Assembly (NCBI GenBank): GCA_005406025.1 | Contig: BGZK01001301.1 | Span: forward strand, 109,873 to 173,872 | Reading direction: 5' to 3' | Length of the DNA stretch: 64,000 bases | DNA from: Eumeta japonica | Taxonomy: Eukaryota; Arthropoda; Insecta; Lepidoptera; Psychidae | Part shown: piece by piece, positions 37,846-51,755 of the stretch | Position numbering within the stretch: position 1 is the first letter of the stretch | Layout of the letters: each line of letters starts with the position of its first letter | Made by a program: the position numbers and the translations under genes | The notes under the pieces: model-generated | Databases searched by the model: none | What the model saw: only the letters and a program-made list of their open reading frames with translations | What the model was told of the DNA's origin: nothing

Positions 37846-38029
37846 TGAGTTAAATTTAGTTTCACCATTAGGCGCATCGTTCGAAATCGATCAGTGCATC
37901 AGTATTAGCAGTGGGTATAGCAATAGAATTTGTATTAAAAGGTATAAATTAACGAAATTATAATAAAGTTAATGGAGTGAAAAAGTGCATCGCTTAGCAC
38001 TTCGATAATAAAAAAAATTGTAAAACGGA

Positions 38030-39070
38030 TGACCCTGCAAGCCATTGCTAAAATTGCAGCTATGATACTTAATTGATATGTTTTTGAGCTCTTTGAGTTC
38101 AAAAATATAGTTGTTTCAAAGCTCAAAACTTAAACGTCATTTCTGAAACTTTTTGCTACTTTTGAGATCAGTGTTTCAAAATATGTCAAGTAACAAACTA
38201 TTGAGTTTGAGCTTAAAAGATCGCTTTTTGTGTTTTTCAAGCTCTAAGCCAAAAAATTTACTTTTAATATATGTTTTGAGGTCTTCGAATACAAACATCT
38301 ATATCTTCAATTTTTAAACTACGATATCTATCTAACGCATTGTTCGATTTTGATTTGCTTTGCGACTTTCGACGCAGTTTTTTAAGGAAAGAAAGTTGAT
38401 TGATACCAAATAATAATTCAACAAGAATTTTAAGTTTTTTGGAAAAATACTTTTTTACAATTCTTTTGTTACAGATATCTTTTAAACAAATCAACCGATT
38501 CTGAAGCAGTTTGCAATAATCGACGTCGCTACCTAATTAGAACAGTCGGTTCGATTTTGGAATTTATTGGTAGAACAGTTCAAGAATTATTACAAAAACT
38601 TTAAAAAAAAATTATCCAACAATTTTCTTGAACAGATCAAACGATTTTCATGCAGTTTACAGAAGTCGATGCAAATATTTGAAAAAAGAACTGATTAGAT
38701 TTTGTTATCGATCGGCACAGAAAGAAGCCTAAAAGATATTTAAAAGAAATTTTTATATTTGAGATTCTTCAAAATCTATAGAGCGAAAATAGTTGAACGT
38801 TTCAGGAAGTCCAAGTGGAATGGACAACTTTCGAATGTTGTAAACTGCTTTTCGTTCTGTTAATCCGTTAAAAGTTATGAGAGGTTTACAAACAAACGCA
38901 CGCACGCTGGCACGCAAGCACGCAAGCACACAAACACGCACAAACATCATTAATAAAATAGTGAAAATAGTTTTCTAGGACCCTATAACGTCAAAATCTG
39001 GTGAAAACTCTATTTTCGAAAATCGGTGTGAAAACGTTTACTTTCCAGTTTTATGATTTTTTTTCAATCT
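38030..39070. repeat. Decayed repeat block with internal ~146-bp periodicity
   Basis: A motif resembling 'ATCAACCGATTNTNANGCAG' plus 'TTTNCANNNNTCGANG' occurs at about 38490-38526 and again at 38636-38674, with a weaker relative near 38335-38380. The block ends with 'AACGTCAAAATCTGGTGAAA' and 'TTTTCGAAAATCGGTGTGAA', an end I associate with a widespread insect repeat. Confidence 0.5.
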
Positions 39071-39884
39071 TAAAAGCGTAAGATAAAAAATAATAAGTAA
39101 GTAAAAGTGAACCGAAATGTTACGCTAGCGGTCCATACAAACGGAATTAGACCGAACTTTGGTTTCACAATGACGCTAATTGTATACAATACAAATATTT
39201 TCTCAGCTGACGGTGGCTACTATTGTGTTTGTGAACTATACGAAGTTCGTCAGAAAACTCCTACTGCGATAATTTCTTAAGGGATTGGCCCTTAGCACAT
39301 AATATGTTGTTAAATATTTTGTGATATTTTTTAGTGTCTGCAGTACATATAACCTTGGTCACGATAAATGATAATAATACACGTTATGTCTTGACAGGCG
39401 TCACATGGTAAATAATTGATTACATGACAATGTTGAGACCGGTTTGAGATCCCAAGCTGGAAGCGAATGTTTCGTCAGGTTTTTATCAATCACGCCACTG
39501 TATAAGTATACCCTCCCACAATGATTTTACTGCAGATTGACGGGCTCGAATATTAATTTTTGGGGTGGTCGAATGAAGATCGGAGGCCGTTGACGGGTTT
39601 TGCTGTTGGGGCAAAATCGAGGCACGAATAGAGCCATTAATTTGATCAAGTTAAAAACTATCAGTCGATTCGTCCGTAGCCAGGATTCGTACACGATACC
39701 TTCTCGTTCGATGGTAACGCGCTCACCATTTGATCACCATCAGCGCTGGTTCGATCAACACCATCACCACCATCACCACGTCGGGAGGGAATACTTCGTC
39801 TATATTGTATATACTGAAGATATGCGTGTCGCGTCGTATTGTTCAAACTGACGCAATTGCAGTATCACGTTCTAGGCTGACATT

Positions 39885-40462
39885 TGAACGCATAGTTGCG
39901 GTGCGGAGAGGCAACGGCCGGGGCGCTTTGAAAGCCGCGCGGCCTCGCGATCAGCGCGCGCCGCATTCCACCTCGACCTGCTGCGATGTGTTAACGCGTA
40001 GCGAAAACTATGCATAGATAATATTTTATTAATGGCCGCCCAATCGATAGATAATGAAACCGGCGAAACATTCAAGAATACAAAATTACACCAGAGACAT
40101 CGATAGAATATAAAACTACATATCAGCGTTTCGATAACAGGTCATAAATCACATAAAGATCCCCCGCTTACGACGGATAAAACGACAACCGACTCGGTGG
40201 CGTATGTCCAAACAGATAAACGGTGTGAGAATCCGAGGCGTCAGTTCTGTACGAAGAAAAAAAAATCCAGGGTCGCACGGGCGTAAACAGAACAAGCAGG
40301 CATAGTAGTTCACCGCCGCCCCAAATAGTCGGCCGGCGTGACGGCCCGGTTTTCAATTTCGTTGGGACAGCGCGAGGTGCACAGCATCTCGCTCTGCTGG
40401 GTTCGCGCCCGTCGGCCGCCACGACGGGCCGAAGAGCGCGCGGGCGCCGGCCGCCGCTCGGA
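39885..40462. promoter_or_regulatory. CpG-rich islet upstream of a candidate first exon
   Basis: The most extensive CpG-rich block of the window runs up to an ATG at 40463. No TATA-like box is obvious. If the 40463 frame is real, this would be its promoter and 5' untranslated region. Confidence 0.4.
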
Positions 40463-40598
40463 ATGTTCCGACTGTCGAGAGTTTATTTGCCGGTGAGGTT
40501 GCTTTCACTGCGACCTTCGAACGCAGCGATTAAAAAATTCTCCACAGAAAACTGTTTGGTATCACAGTGCTCATCAATAACAGTAGACGATGATACGG
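40463..40598 (+). CDS. Candidate first exon with mitochondrial presequence-like N-terminus
   Basis: The frame starts MFRLSRVYLPVRLLSLRPSN and continues AAIKKFSTENC. It is rich in Arg, Leu and Ser without acidic residues for about 29 positions, and has an RxxS/KKF-ST type cleavage context, as in mitochondrial matrix presequences. A donor GTACGT at 40599-40604 would end it in phase 1 after DDDT. An earlier donor GTGAGG at 40493 would end it after ten codons. The unspliced frame runs to 40681. The CpG-rich upstream block supports a transcription start here. No downstream exon was found in the window and the mature protein is not recognisable. Confidence 0.3.
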
Positions 40599-40681
40599 GT
40601 ACGTATCGAGGATATGTTGCGAGTGTATATTATAGGATTTTTATTACCTCGATGCTAAACCATGTCAAGGTTATATTATAG

Positions 40682-43600
40682 TTGCTATTTTGAAAGAACT
40701 ATTAAATATAACGGTTTAGAATACGAAATGATAGTTCAATACGGGTCGAGTGTTAAAATGGATACATTTCAAGAATTGTGCCGTTCTAGAACAACCATTG
40801 AAAGTTCTAACTGTTAGTAGGTACCTGACCGGAGTGCATTAGAACGAGTAAGCATTTGCCGTTCACCGTCTATTTGTCCGAACAGGTTTTTTATGGCTAT
40901 CGTGGGACTACAGGCTAAAAGTTTGCAAGAAGCAATGTCGCCGGTGGGCACGTTGATATGAAAGTAACTCGTGATGATTAGATATTAACACGAATTAATA
41001 ATCTCACACTACGATAAAATAGCATATTAGTATTGATTTCCTAGAAGTGTTCTTTCAAGTTCATTTCATTCTCATTACTCACAATAGTATCATTATCTAC
41101 GAAAATAATGTATGTTTAAGCTTGAAAATAAAATAAAAGTTCATTAGCCGCATAAAGTGAAATAGTCCCCTGCATGTCGTTTAAAAAGCATTAACAAAGA
41201 GAAATTTTGGCGAAAATAAAATGGCGCCAGACTTGAATGACATGTGCCAAAAGCTCGGGACCGAGGCGCGGGCTACGCCATCTCGGGAACCAGACGGGAA
41301 TAGTCGCGGGCTGGCCTGGCCTGGCGAACGTCCACCTACGTGACATCAATCCGAGACTTAACTGCTGAAGTCTCACGATCCATTTCGATTCTTATTGGAA
41401 ATGCGTTAAAGCTCATTTTAGCTAACAGATGCGACGAGACAAATGTAGGTGGTCGCCCGACGAAGTAGTACGGATATAAGCTCGGTCTCCGCGCCGCCTT
41501 ACGTAATCGGGCTGACGGTGAACCCAATACGTCACCTAGTCGTCGCTTCCGGATAACGGATGACGGTTCAAGGATCGTCTTCAATTAGTGACAAGAAAAG
41601 GAATTTCGAATTTTTAAACTAGAACGACATTTTAACCTTGCGTCTTCAACACTCATTCGTTAGGAGGATATTAATGGTTATTTTTTTATATTCATCGTTC
41701 GACAGATTTTTATTAAATCGTGACTAAAAGCTCAAATTTATATAACGTAGAGCAACATATCATAGAATGCACAACGAGGCCACAGGAAGACTGATCCATA
41801 AAGCGAAACGAATTCTTCCAAGAAAAACACTATATTTTATTTTTATATAAACAAAGTGGGTTTAATTTCTGTAGTCGCACACGCAATGATATATCTGTAT
41901 TTGTGTTTGTCTACTTTTGTAGTTTATTTTTTGCGAAATTATTCGTCTCGAATTCTCTTATTAGCCATCTATATACGATAATAGGTACTACGGTCTTCAA
42001 ATTGTATTTTGAGATGTTTAAACTGACATCATGCAGTTATCGTTAAAAAAGTTAAAATAGTTGTAAAATAACCAAAGTTCCGACAGTTACGTCTTCAAAG
42101 TGCTCTGACCTACTTTTAAGGGCTTATCGATAAATAATTAGACGATTATTATCAATTAATAACAAATGTACGACTAAAATGTACACAGAACTAAGATGTT
42201 AAATACACCTAATACGATAACTCAAACAGCCAAAAAAAGAATTCTACATCTATCAAGAAATCGTAGAGGTTTTTAAAACAAATATTGTATTAGATATGAA
42301 GGATCTAAAACTTCATAAAAACTGTGGCAAGTTTCGAGATGTCTCAACCAAAGTAAAAATGACATAACCATACACAGCGAAGTGGTATAAGCTAGCGCAA
42401 CATTAGCACCGACCGTCTAACGCGGTTTCAACTTTGGACGTCCTTATTGGTAAAGTGGCGCATCGTGACCGCTTCGTTACGTCCGCGCAGAGATCCAGCC
42501 TCGTCTCGTGTAAATATTTGATTGTCGTACATTTCATAGGTATTCGTCGTTATCCGCACTGGGGAGGTTTTGCGATCGTACGCGCATGTGATGCAGTTAA
42601 ATATAGCTTGTATTTAACGACGTTCGCCTTGGCTTAGATTAAGTGCGACGACTGTAATATTCAATGCAGATGTCTCCAGCCGAGTATTGGCTAGGAATAT
42701 TGCTGACACGTTGTCGTAATGTTTGTACGATGATTCAATTTCTGTTTGACGATTGTTAGTTGCAACGATTGCAATTATACAAGTCTCATAGTAGAATACT
42801 TAGTTATTACGAACGGCGCTTTGTATAGTATTATCGAACTAGCAAACTGTGCAGCGTATGTGAGAAAAAAAAAAATCATAAAATATATACCTAAATGTGA
42901 GTTCGTGTAAGTCCATAGACTATAGTGTAATTTTACATATACAATAAATGAGTTATTATAAATAAATAAAAACTGCATAATTACATAAATAGACAGATAC
43001 AACCGATATATTAGATTTTTTTTTCAAAATACTATACCAAAAATCATAAAACTCATCTTGGTACGAATTTAAATAGATTTTCCCTTATAAACCACAACCA
43101 AATTTGAAGTGGATAATGGATTGTCCTCGCTAGCAATATTTTGTAACACGTATGTTTTATTGTCTTTTATACCGTCGATTTTCTTTTATTTAAGACTGTT
43201 TAGTATCTAAACTATTTTTTTGTGTTAGTTTGCCTATTTAAAGGTCTTTAATAAAATTGAAATACTAAATTGAAAATTACGTTATTAGGTTATTTTTCAT
43301 TTAACTAATTGAGACTTTTCAATGTCCAAAATTATATTATAATACCACTACATTTACGTCTGTGAGATGAACAGTTAGACCAGACCGGTTCTTTAACTAT
43401 CTTGCGTTGTCTACTGTCTTCTCTGTCATGGCATCTGCTTGTTTCTATAATACTTTAAACAAGTTTTACGTCAAAAATTGTACTTTTCCTAACATTTGAT
43501 TCTAGTCTTTTTTTTTAAAAGCCTACACATTACTACCCACTCTCATTAGGTTATAGAATATACAATGTAAATTGCTTTATTTGTCAATTTATCGTTCAAA

Positions 43601-46240
43601 ATAAATAACAATTATATAAGTTGTATATATTTCCATAATAGCGTTTTTAAACCCTTTTTTTTCGTGAATGATTAGGAAAAAAGTCTAACCGCACATTATA
43701 GCGCCCAAAATCTGTAATTGTGAACTTTTTTGTTGTCATCTATATATTACAGGCAATTTAGATTGCGCCAGCTTACTTTGGAAATTCACCAGTCATTTGG
43801 ATTATATGAGGTCATATTTTAGAAACATTTAAGTACGTTTAATGGCATATACGTAGATACGCGCGAAGAACATCGCTCTTGCTTTGCAGTCAGGTAAAAA
43901 CTTAACAACTGACACCCAAATAAATGTTAGTTTGAATGGTGTACATGAAATTCGTTCGAATATAATCACGTTACAATATCATTGTACTCAGTTCTGTGTT
44001 GTAACGTAACAAATCTCAAGATAATAAAATAATAAACACGACAATAAAATGCACCAACCTAATAAATAATTACGCGAATTACAATAATGTTTAATACGTA
44101 TTATAAATCCAGAAATGTTTTGTTTGATGTAAAGACAATTAACGTCCAGCTTTTGTCTAAGTAGCACATATATACAAGTCCTAGTACGTTACGCATTTAG
44201 AATCTCGACAAGTTCTGGCTGCAGTTTCTATGCACATTTAAATTGAACCACGATTAAGAAACGATGACGTACCGCTGCCACGAGTCTACAAAGCTGTACT
44301 AGCTAAAGAATTTGTATAAAAATATAAAACAGAGATGCTCCCCTGGATTTCATACAAAATATGATTTAGTACAGTCGCTGGTGATAGTATTATGTATCAA
44401 GTATCACCGTTTATCGGCAGCTGGTACAGATGCTGATACACCGCGACATCTGATAATGACCCAGGGTAGTTAAGTTGAAACAGCTGTAGTTTTAAATCGC
44501 TAGCAGATAGCCGCGTGCACTAAACAGTTCATGATAAAGCAGTGTACATTACTATGTAACTATTAGAGGGAAGATTTAGAATAGGCATACCTACATAGGC
44601 AGAAAATGTAATAACAATTCAAGGGAAAGCCGATAAATTATCAGTTTCCCCTTAAATTTTTATTCTGGAACTTAAGACCAGAGTAGTTTAAAGCCCTCGA
44701 CAAAAGTTAATGATATCGTAACGCCGAAAGGTCGTTAAGTTTACAACAGTAACAGGAAAGTAGATGAATAGGAATAGAGAAGCTTCTCGAAGACAGAAAT
44801 CCTCGTGGAACCAGTAATCGCGATAATGACCAAAAGTCGCCAAGATCTCGGCCGGTACCTCGGTCCTTTTATAGGTACGACGCGACGATCGACTCGGAGA
44901 TTTTTATGTTGCGTGGGCGCCGCGTTGGTCGTTCACCTGACGATCGGTCGTTTGTGGAAAGAAAAACGACAACAATGGCGACACGAGGCCCTGTCCAACT
45001 CTAGGCTTTATCACGTAGCTTCAGCCGCGTGAATAAATTGCGCCCAATTAAACCAGACCGAAATCGATACGACAGACGATAACAATTGAAGTTTTAAACA
45101 GAGCAACGTGTTTCACTGCGCGATGTGATACGTTGATACGCGGTCATGGAATGTGATCGCGTCCGAATTCATAGACATAAGACCAAATTATGTATAGCTT
45201 ATTAATTCAAATGAAAACAACAGAAACGCTGCCTAATATGCACAAGGTGTGCCAATATAAAATTTGTCAACACTAATAGTCGGCAGTGAGTCATAGTGAT
45301 TATTATGCATGTCGACGTTACAAATACAAAGGTCGGACTATAGACTTTATTGTTTATTACTGAATAATTATTATATTTAATTATTTATATCACGGCACGA
45401 AATGATATGATGCCCGACGGCGAGACATTAAGGGGTTGTAGAGAAGTAAAATTACAAGTATTTCTAATAAAATTAAGACAAAAATTGCTCTCACAAGTAA
45501 AAGTTGAAAAATGAGCTCGTACAAAATCACGTCTCCCAAAAGGTATTCGTTTCTAGTTAAGTACTCGGTAGAATCTCAGATAAGCAGTTACAAAAATATG
45601 GTAAAAACCGCAATTCATTGCCACGGCGCGGACCTGCCGCACGACCTTGAACACCTATCCGCAGGTAGGTACATCCACGCGCTCACATCATTGACACGTC
45701 AAGTGAATCTTATCAGATAAGAGATTTAAGACAAGGAAACTTTAGTTCGTCGCTAGTAGAGTTTTAACAGATGCACGAGAATAATATATGGTCGGCCTTA
45801 CGTATCACTCCCTAGTGATGGACAAATTAAAAAAATATAAACGATAAGTGCGTATCAGATTCGCGCCGAGGATTCCGTGCTACTGTTATGACGGAGTAAG
45901 AGAATTATCTCTCTTTGAAAATCCAAATGAGGATGTTCCGGCAGTTGAAATAAACCTTTCCGTTTTCGTATTTATAATACACAATCTCTGGTTATGACGC
46001 ACGGTGTTGATACGCATTTAAAAAACCGGTATGCATTAAATTGTTGCATGTGCATTATTCTAAAGACCTGATCTTTCTTCAAACCTTTCTGCAGAAATTC
46101 CAACATATAATGAGAAAAAAAAAATACGGAAACCTATTAAGAAAATTTTCATACAATTATATACATTTCGGTATCGTGTCTCCAATTTTCGACACAGGTA
46201 CATTGATTGTTCAATGGTCAATGCTATCGTACCCCGCACC
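40682..46240. other. Noncoding or unassigned
   Basis: Moderately CpG-rich open frames at 41191-41584 (minus), 44805-45032 (plus) and 45511-45720 (plus) match no known family. The last has a GC-biased third codon position over HCHGADLPHDLEHLSAG and a CAG/GTAGGT-like donor context at about 45664, so it could be an exon of something unknown. Confidence 0.4.
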
Positions 46241-46248
46241 CACGTTAG

Positions 46249-46335
46249 GCCTGCGCGGGCGCCGTCAAGCCGTCCGCCGACGCGGCGCTCACACACTCGG
46301 CACTCAAGACGGCGCAGGCGGCGCAACAGGAGAAA
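46249..46335 (+). CDS. Candidate exon, Ala/Gln-rich
   Basis: Between an acceptor AG at 46247-46248 (C-rich tract before it) and a possible donor GTAACG at 46336 lie exactly 29 codons encoding AVKPSADAALTHSALKTAQA then AQQEK. Position-specific bias is strong: third positions are almost all G or C, first positions mostly G or C, and second positions mostly C or A. Composition resembles insect Ala/Gln-rich helical proteins such as the DUF745 group, but this is a weak impression. No matching neighbour exon was identified. The opposite strand is also open. Confidence 0.3.
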
Positions 46336-46340
46336 GTAAC

Positions 46341-49300
46341 GTGAAGAAAGTGCGTGGCCGACACAAAAACATGCTCTTCGAACCCAGACCGGATAGGAAT
46401 TTGGCACGAGCGGCCACCGGGCACGGGGTATTTGTAAAACTATGCTCCCTCGGCCGGGTCGTTACTTCTACAACACATACAAAAATCCTATAGCTCGCCC
46501 TTGCTGGCTTGGAAACTATCGATTTCCCGCACCTATACCTTATCGGGTCGTTAAACATATAATAATGCAAAAATATAATTCATGAATGCATTTAATTTTA
46601 TTTATAAATGTATTTTGTGGTAAAATTGTGATATCGAATCGTAAAAATAAATCGAAAGTAGGTACAATAAAACAAATTGAACCGATTCATTGACGACGAA
46701 AAATAAAAACTTGTTCTATTAAATGCATTTATTATTTTTTGTTGTGAATGATTTCGTTCGATTTCTTTTAAGTTTGAAAACTCCAATCACTTTTTTTTAC
46801 CTTTAGTAAATCTACAATGACAAATAAAATGTTATTTGCACCCAAATACTTTATTTTTATAATCCAAATATTACATATATATAGGTCTTTTGGTATATTT
46901 TTTATTTACCATAGTTCCGAACAAACAGCCGAATCCCGCGATTTTATTAGCGTCAAATTTGTATTATAGGCGCTTGTTTACGTAATATGATAAATAAATA
47001 ACCAAGTCCATCTCATCGACTAAATGCATGAAATAGGTAAAAAATATTAAAACAAACTATGAAACTTTTTAATAAACGGGGTATCTAACGGCTAAAGATT
47101 TTTTAAATTTGACTAGCGATGCATGTGATAAACGCGTTCATACATACGGACTTTAGACTTTCATAATATAGTATGGATTACTTATTACATTACATAACAA
47201 TCATAAGTCTATGATCTGAGGAATAAGTAATGATACGATGAATCGAAAGGTTCAAAATCGATTACGAGTAAAATTTAATCGGGCATGATAAATCATTAGA
47301 AGGATGTCGCAATTGAGTCACGATTCGATAACGCATTTCTAAAAACAATAACAATTAAAACGAGAACGCAGCTCGCGATAAGGGAATGCGTTGTGCGTTC
47401 GTTACGAATTGGAACCATCAGTAGAGGCGAAGGCGTGCACCACGACGCAACGGGTCAAGTCGCCGCCCGCGCCGGATGTATGTCTGTATTAGAATGTTCA
47501 TTGAAAGGGTTGAGCTGACTCTAAGCTCGCAAATGCGTAAGATACTTTCGTAAAATAATATTCAAGTAAATTCAAGTAAATATCAAAATAAAGGTCTCGT
47601 CGAACGTCAAAAATAACTGCGGGTTATTGAACCAAAAGAGAGTATCAATGAAAAATTATAATGCCATATTCAGTATGAGATTATACTATATAAGAAGATC
47701 CAAAAATTATGCAGACGAAATCCTGTCTCAACCGGTGCATACGTCAGATGTTGCTTCGTGTACGGATTATTCATATGCTCGATGGAGGACATTTTTTTCG
47801 AAAATCGACTAGAATGTATTAACACATCGCAATACATATGATGAATGTATTTCGACTTTCCAAATACGATATGTACAGCCGCCAAATTAAAAATCTCGCT
47901 GTAAGTTGGCGTATAATCTTATGATTATGATCACAATGCCTGTTACGCATGGTTAGGATTTACATCCAACTAAACGGCTTTAATTAGACTTACATCAATT
48001 CTAATTAAATCAATTAACATGATAAATTATAATAACGTATAACATTGCAATTCATTATATTCACATACAGTAGATTGCAATGTTGTGTGAGAATTTTATC
48101 GCTTCAATACACTCTCCCATAATCGTTCCATGTGAGGTCGAGGTTCATGAACTTAAGTCCTGGTGAACCGTTTTCAAGTATTAATCTGAACTATTGTGGG
48201 AAGGTAACAATCCAGAAATAGCATGGCGACAAGTTAACAATAAGAACGTTATTCACTGATCGAGTAAAATATTGATCCAAAATAAGTAAAAAACGCTTCA
48301 AATTTTGTCTATTGACAAAATATAGATGCTGTTTTAATCGGGCAGCGAAGTTTGCGTATAAAATTAGTTTTCCTTTAAATTTTGTTCGAGGTAGGCTGTC
48401 ATCATCTTCAATTCTTTAAATTGACGAAGATTTCCTGATGGTAATTAAACGGTAATTTGAAGCTGTAGTTTATTTAAAATGGAAGTGGTAACGTTGGTAG
48501 GAGGATAATGTGTTTAATCTATTTTTCTTTCATTAATTAAAAGTGTAATAAAAACTAATCAAAAAACCTCACTTTTTACAATATATCTATCAGTTTCAAT
48601 GAAATAGGTTCGAATTATTTTCTATTAAAAAGATAAAATAATGAAGTTGGTTAAAAAACGAAGAAGAACGCGCCATCGGCGTTAAAATAGTGCTGTGACA
48701 CAAAAATGAAGCCATTCGTCGCGGTACGAATACGTGGGTAACAAGAATCGAGTCGCGACCGATGGGTCTCGCGCACTATTTATATCGGCTAACGATTTAG
48801 ATGCGCGCACGCATGAAATATTAAATTTAAAGAATGTTTGTCGATGCATACGTTAATAAAATAATATCAGTTATCTATTGGAGCGATTAACTGACTAAAT
48901 TCATTTGCATTCATCACATGAAAAAAAACATGATGAGTCAATAAAGAAGACGATGACAGCACGATTCGAATAATGCTGGCGCATGGCGGGCACGGCGTGC
49001 GCAACCAATAATTAAAAATATAAGGAGACCGATAGCGAATAAGCGGGCGAGCGTAAACGAAACGGCGAAGAGCGCACCGGGGCTGTTCCCAAGATAGGTC
49101 TTTAAGATAACCTTGCAGATTTTAGTCGCGATAAGATTACAGACGCGAGATTCAGTAACACAGAAAAAAATTCAATGTTTTTGTTATGTACTTGTACATA
49201 GTATTTTTTTGATTCGAAAAAAAAAATCTTCAATATTTTGTTACGTACTTTCGTTTAATCTATTTCTTAAATTATCCAAATTTTTCAATGTTCGATTGTG

Positions 49301-51750
49301 AAGTTCTTTGCATTTTGTAAAATTTTATTTTCCACCAAAAATAAAATAAATAATATTAGCAACGGTCCAGAATTGAAGATAATATAACATTGTAAAAATC
49401 GTGTCAGAACTCTTTTGTCGCGGCCTTCAAAATCTATTTCCGAGCTAACATGCAACGCTACAACAACATTAGAAATCCATTTACCATCTTTATAGCAGAC
49501 CGGCTTTCCACTCGCCTCTACAGAAATTTATTTTTATACGGCACGGTGGAGTTATTAATTTAAATATTAATTACGTTTCCGAATATATTCCATACTTTTA
49601 TGAAGTGTAACATCGTTTTTTTATAAATCTCATATGTTTATATAGTACAATGACTTTAAGTATTGTAATGCAATTATTATTGTTTATTATTATTTTTATA
49701 AATTCACTCCTATTTTCTTGAAAAATACGCAGACTACAGATCCCCACATAGTATGTTCCTCGCATTCTTCTCTTGATTTACAACACCGATCAGGACTTTT
49801 ATTTGGCTCTTGTTTAATATGCCACCGATTTAGTCTGCATTCAATTTTCCAGGAGAACCTTTTACGATATTCGCTTCATAGATTTGTTTCGTCAGTCTAC
49901 TTTCATTCATTCATTCCCAATAGTACGGTCATTATACGTGCAGGTCTCAATGAAATGAATTTTGAAATACAACGTACAACTTTAAACCGGTCCGATTTAC
50001 AAGTCGAAAGAGAAACTCATAGCGAAAAATACATTTCTCGTTTCGAAATCAAATCGAATCGGGCGGGGATTTCGTATGGCGTTCGGATAAGGAAATAGTA
50101 GATGTTCTCTTGAGTTATTGACGAAAGTGCTTCTCTGCGACGGCGCGGCGCGTGGGTCGCCGGCGGCGGGTGCCGCGCTGCTGCGTCAAGGACGCGGCCT
50201 ACGCGCCGACCATTATAGCCGAGTCGAGCCGAATAAAGAGAGCTGTTTAGAACTTAACGACCGCCTTCGCTAAGGGAATCCGATCTGACGGCATTCAATT
50301 CCATATTTTATTTTGAGGCCAATACCGGAATTATATTAGAATTTGACACAGGCTCATCTTAATTCACGTCTCTAGACTCAATGCTTAATACGTATTCTTC
50401 TGACAGTAAACGCTGGGTGGAGAATAACCATACCACTTGTTCTGTAGTTGAGGTAATGCAACGTGCATAAAACAGTGTGGCATGCGTATAGATATGGTAG
50501 CTATTACACTACCTCTACCTCATTAATCTAGGCGATGTCTAAATATCACATAAGGTAATACTAGATCATCGAGGTTAGGTAACGCAAGGTTAGGCAAGTA
50601 TTTCGTCTAACTCGCACAAGGTGGCAATTTTTCACTCTGTGGTTGGCATCGCTCGTTGCTTCCGAAAGTAAACTTTCCTGTGACGAATCTCGACGAAAAC
50701 AAACTATGTCTAGACATTAAACAAAGCCGGAATTTGCTGGACATAGTACGCCTTGCATAAATATCGGTTGACATACGGACAGTGGTTCACGGATTAACAT
50801 ATGTAAGCTGTTTGCAAGCATCGTCAGTCCCGCCGCGTCGCCGGCGCGCACGCATCGGGGGCGTAGAAAGTCTTCACAATGAAAAATGACCGAAAAAGGT
50901 TTTAGATTTGCATCACAAACAACTGCCCAACGGAAAATTTAGCAGAGACCCTTACGACTGAAATACATCGATTTGGTAAAAACAATGAATCGATATCGAG
51001 ACACCTCTCTCGGCAGCTACCTGGCTATTCAGTGTTTAAGAGCGCTGCCATTAAACTAGAACATTAGGATTCGAATTCTGATCGGGCGGCCGACATGGAA
51101 AAATTAACCGATGACTTCGTAACTAAGGGAGTGGTCAAACTAAACCACTGCCTTGTAGATTTTGTCAAGGTGTCAGTCATAGACATCGTTATTGCATTCG
51201 CGACAACTCGTCAGCAGCCGCCAACGGGAGCCATGGACCAGCGTGCAGCTCGAAGTCCAAAACCCAGTGTTTGAAACAAAAACATGTGGGAGGCCATACT
51301 TCAAAAAGGGAGATGATTAAACCTGATAAAACAAAGAATCTACTTCTCTTAATGTGACAAACGAAATTAAATTGATGTGATATTTGTAAAACTATGGTAA
51401 TACGTATTATTATGTGTATATTACCAGGCAAATTGTAACAAAAACAGTGGCACTCGAGTGCCGACAGAAGTGAAAACTTAAACAATTACATGTGTATTTT
51501 TTGAATTGTCAGGAAATATTTTCTGAATAATTAGGAAATATTTTATTGTGTAGGAAATAATTTTAAACGAAGTGTTTTTATTCATTTTCATAAACTACTA
51601 CTACAAAAACCATATTACTAATACAATACGAACACTTCCGACATGAATATATATCTATGTTGTACGTATATACACAATATATGTTTAAATTATATACAGT
51701 TATATTATCAATGTATTTTGACCTAAACTCAACTCGTTAAACGGGGCCAA
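46341..51750. other. Noncoding with CpG islets and one repeat copy
   Basis: CpG patches lie at about 47440-47480, 48960-49095, 50140-50230 and 50825-50870. The repeat core shared with 2431-2463 lies at 49878-49910. The 126-codon plus-strand frame at 49718-50098 overlaps that repeat and is not a gene. Confidence 0.5.
49840..49930. repeat. Interspersed repeat copy sharing a core with 2.4 kb
   Basis: It matches 2431-2463 at 31 of 33 bases over 49878-49910, in the same orientation. The flanks are diverged. Confidence 0.5.
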
Positions 51751-51755
51751 TACAT

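Noticed and set aside
37461..37877. 138-codon minus-strand frame
   Set aside because: Both strands are open over the same CpG-rich islet, with no domain, signal peptide or splice context.
38881..38945. Possible CRISPR-like or regular array (ACGCACGC / CACGCAAG units)
   Set aside because: It is a short CA/CG-rich simple sequence without spacers, and the genome is eukaryotic.
46041..46493. 150-codon plus-strand frame
   Set aside because: Its frame differs from the best coding-like segment at 46249-46335. The first half is AT-rich without bias and the rest is open because of CpG richness.
49718..50098. 126-codon plus-strand frame
   Set aside because: It overlaps a dispersed repeat shared with 2.4 kb and has no recognisable domain.
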